The translations under genes were made by a program, and so were the position numbers. DNA of 31,243 nt from JANNWF01 sp052390415 (GTDB lineage Bacteria > Pseudomonadota > Gammaproteobacteria > Xanthomonadales > Xanthomonadaceae): positions 1-31,243 of the forward strand of contig JBQTGY010000162.1 in NCBI GenBank assembly GCA_052390415.1. The letters are read 5' to 3'. This document shows, piece by piece, positions 26,272 through 31,243 of the stretch. Numbering within the stretch: the first letter of the stretch is position 1; each line of letters starts with the position of its first letter. The notes below the pieces were generated by a model that was given only the letters and a program-made list of their open reading frames with translations, was not told the origin of the DNA and made no database searches.

Positions 26272-26760
26272 ATGCGACTGCTCGTTGTTGCCTGCGTGTG
26301 TGTTGCACTCGCCGCTTGCGGCTTCCAGCTGCGGCGTGACGTGGTGCTGCCGAGTGAGCTCAGCGCGATCCGGATTGAATCGGCTGAGCCCACCCCCGAA
26401 CTCACGCGTGCCTTGGAAGTGGTGTTGCGGCGTTCGGGTGCGGCCATTCAGACAGCTGACGCAACCACAGGAGCCAGCCTGCGCATCACCAGCGCCAGCC
26501 TGGTCCCGCGGCCGCTGAGCGTGAGCGGCGATGGTCGCGTGCAGGAGTTTGCCCTGATGTATCAAGTCGACATCGAATTGAGCGATGCGCAGGGGGCCAT
26601 TCGTGTACCCAAACAAACGGTTCGCCTCGAGCGGGTGTACAGCTTTGATGCCGCCGCAGCATTGGGCACTCCGGGCGAGGAAGAAATCGTACGTGAGGAA
26701 CTCGAACGCGAAATGGTCGCGTCGATCATGCGTCGTATCGAGGCGGCGTTGGCGCGGTGA
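26272..26760 (+). CDS. lptE: LPS-assembly lipoprotein LptE
   Basis: LptE plugs the LptD barrel in the outer membrane and helps insert lipopolysaccharide. The 162-aa product begins with a lipoprotein signal, MRLLVVACVCVALAAC, where LAAC is the lipobox and Cys16 the lipidated residue, followed by GFQLRRDV as is typical of LptE. The remainder is an alpha/beta domain of normal length that ends in an amphipathic helix (EEIVREELEREMVASIMRRIEAAL). It lies 16 bp after leuS, in the conserved leuS-lptE-holA order. Confidence 0.95.
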   Translation: MRLLVVACVCVALAACGFQLRRDVVLPSELSAIRIESAEPTPELTRALEVVLRRSGAAIQTADATTGASLRITSASLVPRPLSVSGDGRVQEFALMYQVDIELSDAQGAIRVPKQTVRLERVYSFDAAAALGTPGEEEIVREELEREMVASIMRRIEAALAR

Positions 26761-26821
26761 GGCAGGACTCGCTGCGTTAGCGACCGCAAACTACTGCAAC
26801 CCTTCGGAGCGCAATCTCGAC

Positions 26822-27850
26822 GTGGCACCGACCCTCGCGCAATTCGAACGCCAGCTCACCGGCGGGCCGTTGGCACCGGTCTATCTGATCGCCGGTGCCG
26901 AGGATCTGCTGCGGATCGAAGCCGCCGATGCCTTGCGTGCTGCGGCCAAGGCCGCGGGTTTTGCCGAGCGCGAAGTGTTTGATGTGGAGGGCAGCTTTGA
27001 CTGGAATGCGGTCGCCGGCACATTTGCGACCATGTCACTGTTTGCATCGCGTCGCGTGGTCGAGCTGCGTCTGCCGACGACGAAACCGGGCAAGGAAGGC
27101 GGCAAGCTGATCGAGGATTTCTGCGCATCGCCGGCGTCCGATATTCTCTTGCTGATAGTCGGCGGCGAATGGAGCCGTAAACACGAAGCGGGCTGGAGTC
27201 GTGCCGTTGAGCGTTGCGGCGTGCTGTTGCCGATCTGGCCGATCAAGCCCAACGAATGCGGCGCCTGGATTGCCGGCCGCCTGAAGTCTCGCGGTGTATC
27301 TGCCGACAAAGCGGCTGTCAGTCTGTTGACTGAGCGCGTCGAGGGAAATCTGTTGGCGGCCGCCCAGGAGATCGACAAGCTGGCACTGCTGGTGGGCAAA
27401 CAGCATTTGGATGTCGCCCAATTGGAAGCGCTGGTCGCAGATAGTGCGCGTTTTGATGTGTTCGCGATGGTCGAAGCTGCGGTCGCCGGCGATGCGGCGC
27501 GCGCGTTGCGGATCGTTTCCGGCCTGCGTGGCGAGGGCGAGCAGGTAGCCGGTTTGTTGCCATGGTTGAGCGGTCAATTGCAAGCCCTGGCGCGAATCGC
27601 TGCGGTCGCCGAAAGCGGCGGCAATGTCGCGGCGGCCATGTCCACGAGCGGAATCTGGGACGCGCGCCAACCGGCGTTTCGGCGCGCACTGTCGCGAATC
27701 AATTGTGCCCATGCGCAACGATTGGCCGCCGAATGCGGGCGGGTGGAGAGGATCGCGAAAGGGCGTGAGTTCGGCGAACCTTGGCTGGCATTGGAGCGAT
27801 TGCTGACCGCAGTGGCCGATCCACGGGCAGCACATCTGCTTGCGGCGTGA
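26822..27850 (+). CDS. holA: DNA polymerase III subunit delta
   Basis: HolA is the wrench subunit of the clamp loader; it opens the beta sliding clamp for loading on DNA. The 342-aa product fits the family length of about 340. It begins APTLAQFERQL, followed by GGPLAPVYLIAGAEDLLRIE, the usual delta N-terminal AAA+ -like domain. Later come EGNLLAAAQEIDKLALL and the helical collar domain. No ATG is available at the expected place; GTG at 26822 has GGAG 12 bases upstream and starts just before the conserved region. The longer frame from 26585 overlaps lptE and is not credible. It is preceded by lptE (61 bp) and followed by nadD. Confidence 0.94.
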   Translation: MAPTLAQFERQLTGGPLAPVYLIAGAEDLLRIEAADALRAAAKAAGFAEREVFDVEGSFDWNAVAGTFATMSLFASRRVVELRLPTTKPGKEGGKLIEDFCASPASDILLLIVGGEWSRKHEAGWSRAVERCGVLLPIWPIKPNECGAWIAGRLKSRGVSADKAAVSLLTERVEGNLLAAAQEIDKLALLVGKQHLDVAQLEALVADSARFDVFAMVEAAVAGDAARALRIVSGLRGEGEQVAGLLPWLSGQLQALARIAAVAESGGNVAAAMSTSGIWDARQPAFRRALSRINCAHAQRLAAECGRVERIAKGREFGEPWLALERLLTAVADPRAAHLLAA

Positions 27851-27878
27851 GCAGCAGAAACCGCAAAGCGGTAGTGCG

Positions 27879-28532
27879 GTGAGTGTCGAGCCTGCCGTTT
27901 TGCTGGTGTACGGCGGCACCTTCGATCCGGTTCATCGCGGCCACGTCGCGGTCGCCAACGCCGCGGCGGATGTCTCCGGCGCAACACGGGTGCTGCTGAT
28001 TCCCTGCGGCGATCCGCCACATCGCAACAAGCCAATGGCGTCAGGCGCGTTGCGTGCGGAGTTGCTGCGTCTGGCGTTTGCCGATGACCCGCGTTTTGTC
28101 GTTGACGAGCGCGAACTCGCGCGTGCCGGCCCGTCTTTCATGGTTGATACCTTGGCTGACATCCGTGCGGAAATCGGTGTGTCAGCGCCACTTGCGCTGC
28201 TGGTCGGCCAAGACGCCGCGCGCGGCCTGCCGCGCTGGCATGAATGGTTGCGGTTGCCTACGTTGGCGCACCTGCTGGTGGTGCCGCGCGCTGGCGATGG
28301 GGACGCACTTGAGCCCGCAGTCAGCGCTGTATGGCGACAGGTCAACGATGTGTCTGAACTATCCCGATTGCCGGCGGGCATGCTCTATCGACTTCCGCAG
28401 GCCCTGTCAGATGCCAGCTCCACAGCGAGTCGACATGCCCTCGCCGTCGGGGATAGCGCCAACGCGGACTTGCCGAATGCGGTGGGGGAGCGTCTTGCGA
28501 AAGAATCACCCTACCGGGTGGCCAAAAAGTGA
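27879..28532 (+). CDS. nadD: Nicotinate-nucleotide adenylyltransferase
   Basis: NadD joins nicotinate mononucleotide and ATP to form deamido-NAD, an essential step in NAD synthesis. The 217-aa product carries the nucleotidyltransferase signature GGTFDPVHRGH near the N terminus, then LIPCGDPPHRNKP, LLVGQDAARGLPRWHEW, and the late SSTASR motif that corresponds to the family ISSTxxR. GTG at 27879 places the signature about ten residues in, as in the family. A TTG at 27840 overlapping the holA end would add 13 residues. The final codons contain a small CACCC/GGGTG hairpin (28508-28521). Confidence 0.94.
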   Translation: MSVEPAVLLVYGGTFDPVHRGHVAVANAAADVSGATRVLLIPCGDPPHRNKPMASGALRAELLRLAFADDPRFVVDERELARAGPSFMVDTLADIRAEIGVSAPLALLVGQDAARGLPRWHEWLRLPTLAHLLVVPRAGDGDALEPAVSAVWRQVNDVSELSRLPAGMLYRLPQALSDASSTASRHALAVGDSANADLPNAVGERLAKESPYRVAKK

Positions 28533-28597
28533 TTGCCCTATACTTGCGCCGCCCGGCGTCCGCTGCGGCCCCTTTTCAACCATGAGGTTACGCCCAC

Positions 28598-29029
28598 TTG
28601 ACCACCGCCCGCTTGAACACTCGCAGCGCAGTACCTGACCGCCTGCCGGCGCCCTCCACCGTCGCACCGGAAGCACTGCGCAAGATCGTGCAAGCCGCGT
28701 TGGAAGACATCAAGGCCAAGGAAGTCCGCGAGATCGATGTTCGTGGCAAGACCAGCATCGCCGACTGGATGGTGATCGCCTCGGGCACGTCAAGCCGTCA
28801 CGTACGCTCGATTGCCGACGAAGTCGCCAAACAAGCCAAACAGATTGGCTGTCCGCCGATAGGCGTGGAAGGCGAGCGCGAAGCCGAGTGGGTACTGGTG
28901 GATCTGGGCGACGTCATCGTCCACGTCATGTTGCCGCGCGTGCGCGAGTTTTATGCGCTGGAGCGGCTATGGACGGTTGGTGATCAAGCGCCTACCAGCG
29001 ATGCCGCGCCCGCCACAAGCGCGGGCTGA
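28598..29029 (+). CDS. rsfS: Ribosomal silencing factor RsfS
   Basis: RsfS binds ribosomal protein L14 on the 50S subunit and blocks subunit joining when nutrients run short. The 143-aa product includes the whole domain (about residues 25-125): IKAKEVREIDVRGKTSIADWMVIASGTSSRHV, GCPPIGVEGEREAEWVLVDLGDVIVHVMLPRVREFYALERLW. It starts at TTG 28598, with GAGG ten bases upstream. The N-terminal 20 residues (Thr/Arg/Pro-rich) and the last 17 (Ala/Thr/Ser-rich) are poorly conserved tails. It lies 65 bp past nadD and 18 bp before rlmH. Confidence 0.94.
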   Translation: MTTARLNTRSAVPDRLPAPSTVAPEALRKIVQAALEDIKAKEVREIDVRGKTSIADWMVIASGTSSRHVRSIADEVAKQAKQIGCPPIGVEGEREAEWVLVDLGDVIVHVMLPRVREFYALERLWTVGDQAPTSDAAPATSAG

Positions 29030-29047
29030 AATCTCGCGCCTGTCGCG

Positions 29048-29521
29048 ATGAAGGCGCGCTTGTTGGCCGTGGGAAGCGGCATGCCGAGTTGGGTCAACGC
29101 CGGTTTCGCCGAATACGCCAAGCGACTCTCGCACTGGTTACCGCTTGAACTGATCGAGATCGCGCCTGGCCTGCGCGGCAAGTCTCGCGACCCCGAACGC
29201 GCGGTGAGCGACGAAGCTCAACGCCTGCTGGCCGCCATCCCACGCGGCAGTTGGGCCATTGCGCTCGAAGTGAGCGGACGCGCGCTCAGTTCGGAAGGCT
29301 TGGCCGAGCGCCTGCAGCAGTGGCGCATGCTCGGGCAGGATCTGGTGTTTCTGATCGGCGGTCCCGAGGGATTCGATGCCAGTGTATTGGCGCGCAGTGA
29401 TGAGCGCTGGTCACTCGGCCCCCTGACCCTTCCGCACCCACTGGTGCGGATCGTGGTCGCCGAGCAGCTGTATCGCGCGGCGAGTCAGTTGGCCAACCAC
29501 CCGTATCATCGGGGTGGTTGA
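29048..29521 (+). CDS. rlmH: 23S rRNA (pseudouridine-1915-N3) methyltransferase RlmH
   Basis: RlmH methylates pseudouridine 1915 in helix 69 of 23S rRNA on the assembled 70S ribosome. The 157-aa SPOUT protein shows KARLLAVGSGMPSWV at the start, the AdoMet-binding knot VFLIGGPEGFD, and LPHPLVRIVVAEQLYRA leading to the conserved C-terminal HPYHR, followed here by two extra glycines. The ATG is 18 bp after rsfS. In other gammaproteobacteria mrdA often follows; here the operon ends, as the next gene is on the opposite strand. A hairpin covers the stop codon. Confidence 0.96.
   Translation: MKARLLAVGSGMPSWVNAGFAEYAKRLSHWLPLELIEIAPGLRGKSRDPERAVSDEAQRLLAAIPRGSWAIALEVSGRALSSEGLAERLQQWRMLGQDLVFLIGGPEGFDASVLARSDERWSLGPLTLPHPLVRIVVAEQLYRAASQLANHPYHRGG
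29494..29520. terminator. Hairpin spanning the rlmH stop, possible terminator
   Basis: CAACCACCC (29494-29502) pairs perfectly with GGGTGGTTG (29512-29520) around a nine-base loop. The stem encodes the last rlmH codons and overlaps the stop. No T-run follows on the plus strand, so it may act as an mRNA 3' stabiliser or a rho-assisted end rather than an intrinsic terminator. Confidence 0.45.
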
Positions 29522-29564
29522 GTCTTGATGGGCCCAAGCAAAGCGTGGTCCTACGATAGATGAC

Positions 29565-29972
29565 TCAAAACAGATCGCCACCGGCCGAGAATGCGCGCTC
29601 AAGCGTGTCGCCCAGGCCACCAATTTCGAGCACCAGGCGATCCAGTTCGCTGGCATTCAAAGTCTCGTAGGGCCGGTTCTCGCACAACTGCAGATAAGGC
29701 GCGCCATCCAGCATCGATTGCGCCAGATAACCAACCCGTTGTTGCCAGTTGAATTCCAGCGCGCGGCGGCCGTCGAGACCCGTCATCGGGGCGATGGCGG
29801 TGCTGAGCCGCAGGTATTTGCGCCCATCATCGCCTTCAAGTTCAGTCAGGAAGATGCCCTGCCGGCGGCGACCGCCGTCCAGGGTGATTTCGATGGCGAT
29901 CAAGTACGGGTCGTTGGTGCTGAGCGTGTAGGCACTGCCAACGTGAGCGCGGATCTGCTCGAAGGACTGCAT
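29565..29972 (-). CDS. Conserved-looking protein of unknown function, 135 aa
   Basis: I do not recognise the family. The 135-aa product has no signal peptide or membrane segment. It alternates beta strands and helices: HVGSAYTLSTNDPYLIAIEITLDGGRRRQGIFLTEL, then YLRLSTAIAPM, and helices near FNWQQRVGYLAQSML and ASELDRLVLEIGGLGDTLERAFSAG. The overall size and pattern recall small chaperone-like or YbjN/CesT-type folds, but no motif proves it. The ATG at 29972 avoids overlap with the divergent alkyltransferase-like gene; the longer frame to 30200 is its antisense shadow. No strong ribosome-binding site is seen. It stands alone between rlmH and the divergent gene. Confidence 0.65.
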   Translation of the reverse strand: MQSFEQIRAHVGSAYTLSTNDPYLIAIEITLDGGRRRQGIFLTELEGDDGRKYLRLSTAIAPMTGLDGRRALEFNWQQRVGYLAQSMLDGAPYLQLCENRPYETLNASELDRLVLEIGGLGDTLERAFSAGGDLF

Positions 29973-30020
29973 GGGTAAGGGTCGGGAATCTGAAAAGAAG
30001 ACTCCGTATGCTACGCGGCG

Positions 30021-30365
30021 ATGCCTTTCCTGTCTGCCGCCGATAGCTTGGACCGACGGATCGCTGACGCGATACGGGCGATTCCGACGGGTCAGATAGC
30101 GTCTTACAGCGGCATCGGGCAACGCGTCGGCTTGAACCGCGGCGGTCGCCGCGTGGCACGCATGCTCGCTGGCAACGATGACCCGACTTTGCCTTGGCAT
30201 CGGGTATTGCGAGCCGGTGGGCGAATCGCATTTGCTCCCGACAGCGCCGAGTTTTCTGAGCAGGCACGGCGATTACGGGAGGAGGGTTTGCGGGTTGTGG
30301 GCGCGAGGGTGTTCGCGACCTCCCGTGTGGGAGGTGGGTTGGATGAGGAGATATGGGGTGAGTGA
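30021..30365 (+). CDS. Alkyltransferase-like (ATL/YbaZ-type) DNA repair protein
   Basis: ATL proteins bind O6-alkylguanine in DNA, as MGMT does, but cannot remove the alkyl group; they hand the lesion to nucleotide excision repair. The 114-aa product matches the MGMT DNA-binding domain (IPTGQIASYSGIGQRVGLNRGGRRVARML). At the active-site motif it has PWHRV, so Trp59 replaces the acceptor cysteine; this is the hallmark of ATLs. Recognition helix and arginine region are intact. The C-terminal 15 or so residues (from about 100) are encoded by a palindromic repeat and look unlike the family. It is divergent from the 135-aa gene by 48 bp, so promoters should overlap there. Confidence 0.88.
   Translation: MPFLSAADSLDRRIADAIRAIPTGQIASYSGIGQRVGLNRGGRRVARMLAGNDDPTLPWHRVLRAGGRIAFAPDSAEFSEQARRLREEGLRVVGARVFATSRVGGGLDEEIWGE
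30318..30350 (+). repeat. Palindromic element forming the 3' end of the ATL gene
   Basis: ACCTCCC (30318-30324) pairs with GGGAGGT (30329-30335) across GTGT, and is followed by GGGTTGGATGAGGAG. The order of parts matches a degenerate form of the CCCTCTCCC...GGGAGAGGGTTGGGGTGAGGG palindromes frequent in proteobacterial genomes. Here it supplies roughly the last 15 codons and the end of the gene. Confidence 0.6.
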
Positions 30366-30382
30366 GGGTGTCTCATCTATCC

Positions 30383-30508
30383 CGACTGGGATCGGTTTTC
30401 CGCTTCTCTCGCTTTAGTCTGCCGTGTCGCACGGTTTCGGCCGCCGCCGTAGGCGGACGAAACCTTGCGATAAGCCCGCTAAAGCGAGTGAAGCAAGAGG
30501 TCCAGTCG
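30383..30508. repeat. Long imperfect inverted repeat (hairpin) in the convergent gap
   Basis: Three blocks pair in order: CGACTGG (30383-30389) with 30502-30508; GCTTCTCTCGCTTTAG (30402-30417) with 30479-30494, 15 of 16 bases; and 30427-30443 with 30454-30470, 15 of 17 bases. The loop is GC-rich. It lies in the 189-bp gap between the ATL gene and the response regulator stop. It could be a repeat of the MITE or BIME sort, a small structured RNA or a bidirectional terminator. No open frame fits it. Confidence 0.75.
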
Positions 30509-30554
30509 CGAAGGACAGGCCGACACAAGCCCCGCAGGGAGAAAACCCCACCCC

Positions 30555-31103
30555 CTACACGTGCTTCCGTAACGTCCCCTCTTCGTTCAACAAGCGATTG
30601 ATTCGCGTAAACACTTCGCCACGCGAGAACGGCTTCTTCATGAAGTCGTCGGCGCCGATGCGTTGCACGTAAAACTGCTCGGTGGCCATTTCGTTGCCGC
30701 TCATCATGATCACCGGGATGTCACGAGTGATTGGGTCGCGGCGCAGCTGACGCAGGGCTTCGAAGCCGCTCATGCCGGGCAGGACGATGTCGAGAAAGAT
30801 CAGCGAAGGCGCATGCGCGCGCGCCAGCTGCAGGCCGCGTTCGGCATCGGCGGCGTCCAGCACGTCATATTGGTTCTGCCGCAGGATGCGGCCGAGCATG
30901 GCAAGAATGGTGGCGGAGTCGTCGATGACCAGGACGCGGGTACCTTCGGGCGCGTTCTTGCGCGGGCTGTCTTCGCGGCGTTCAACCTTGCGTACGGCTT
31001 GAGCGCGCGCTGCTGCGGCAGCGGCGTCGGCACTGACTGTGGCTGCTTCGCGTATGGCACGGCGCTCATCAATGAGCTGGCGAAGCCGATCAAGAAAACT
31101 CAT
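30555..31103 (-). CDS. Single-domain response regulator (PilG/CheY-like) with N-terminal extension
   Basis: This is a phosphorylatable signalling protein without an obvious output domain. The 182-aa product starts with about 50 residues of charged, Ala-rich helix (RLRQLIDERRAIREAATVSADAAAAAARA) and a basic linker, followed by a receiver domain. The key residues are all present: Asp61 and Asp62 in VLVIDDS, phospho-acceptor Asp105 in FLDIVLPG, Ser135 in MMSGNE, and Lys157 in MKKPF. The receiver resembles twitching-motility PilG/PilH regulators, but no pil or che gene is beside it. The ATG at 31103 has AGGGGG upstream; the frame open to 31208 is not needed. The sensor kinase is not in the window. 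Confidence 0.88.
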   Translation of the reverse strand: MSFLDRLRQLIDERRAIREAATVSADAAAAAARAQAVRKVERREDSPRKNAPEGTRVLVIDDSATILAMLGRILRQNQYDVLDAADAERGLQLARAHAPSLIFLDIVLPGMSGFEALRQLRRDPITRDIPVIMMSGNEMATEQFYVQRIGADDFMKKPFSRGEVFTRINRLLNEEGTLRKHV

Positions 31104-31243
31104 GCGGGGCCCCCTGACCCTGAAGTTGTGATGACAGTCTCGCATAAAGCGCTGTTCCGCTTGGAACAGGCTGGATCCATGATGTCTCTCGCAACCGTCC
31201 TGAATCATCCACAGCTGGGCAAAACGGGGTCGTCAACGGTTGC
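31104..31243. other. Right-edge region upstream of the response regulator
   Basis: This is the 5' leader and probable promoter region of the response regulator gene. I see no clear promoter hexamers, gene or repeat. Confidence 0.4.

Noticed and set aside
25179..26447. 422-codon open frame antisense to leuS and lptE
   Set aside because: Crosses two well-supported genes of the opposite strand and shows no domain.

Overview
The window is about 31 kb of GC-rich (roughly 60-65% by eye), gene-dense bacterial chromosome. Gene content points to a gammaproteobacterium, most likely Xanthomonadales/Lysobacterales. The clues are the leuS-lptE-holA-nadD-rsfS-rlmH operon, a ridA-recG pair, MoeB with an N-terminal rhodanese domain, and a LeuRS with a WYADKT segment. 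The assignment is inference; no rRNA or marker phylogeny is available here. I see no phage, plasmid, transposase, CRISPR, tRNA or rRNA genes.

Layout. (1) 1-290 has no convincing gene but holds a degenerate direct repeat. (2) 291-6893, minus strand: a lipid-anchored RND adaptor, an RND pump, a TrmH/SpoU-type RNA methyltransferase whose start overlaps the pump gene, and an exported HExxH metallopeptidase-like protein. (3) A class I fructose-bisphosphate aldolase (minus) is divergent from a giant MscK/MscM-type mechanosensitive channel and a small PH-domain membrane protein (plus). (4) A REP-like inverted pair separates these from the minus-strand group ridA - recG - nucleoside hydrolase. (5) S-formylglutathione hydrolase and a UPF0149/SEC-C protein (plus) converge on rhodanese-MoeB and a phosphate-selective-type porin (minus). 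(6) The porin is divergent from ppk2, with an excellent Pho-box match in front of the porin; this looks like a phosphate-uptake and polyphosphate module. (7) A membrane TPR-GGDEF diguanylate cyclase (minus) is divergent from the leuS-lptE-holA-nadD-rsfS-rlmH operon (plus), which covers translation, LPS assembly, DNA polymerase III clamp loading, NAD synthesis and ribosome maturation. (8) The right end carries a 135-aa protein of unknown function (minus), an alkyltransferase-like DNA repair protein (plus) and a CheY/PilG-like response regulator (minus).

Most genes are ordinary housekeeping genes. The most unusual material is repetitive DNA. A palindromic CCCTCTCCC/GGGAGAGGG-type element appears three times: between the adaptor and RND genes, in frame inside leuS (about 36 extra residues in the editing-domain region), and as the C-terminal codons of the alkyltransferase-like gene. 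There is also a seven-copy hexanucleotide repeat encoding an (Ala-Asp)7 tail on the RND adaptor, a perfect 21-bp REP-like inverted pair, and a long (about 126 nt) imperfect hairpin near the right end. I found no clear undescribed multi-gene system; the protein-invading palindromes and the Pho-box porin/PPK2 pair are the strongest leads.
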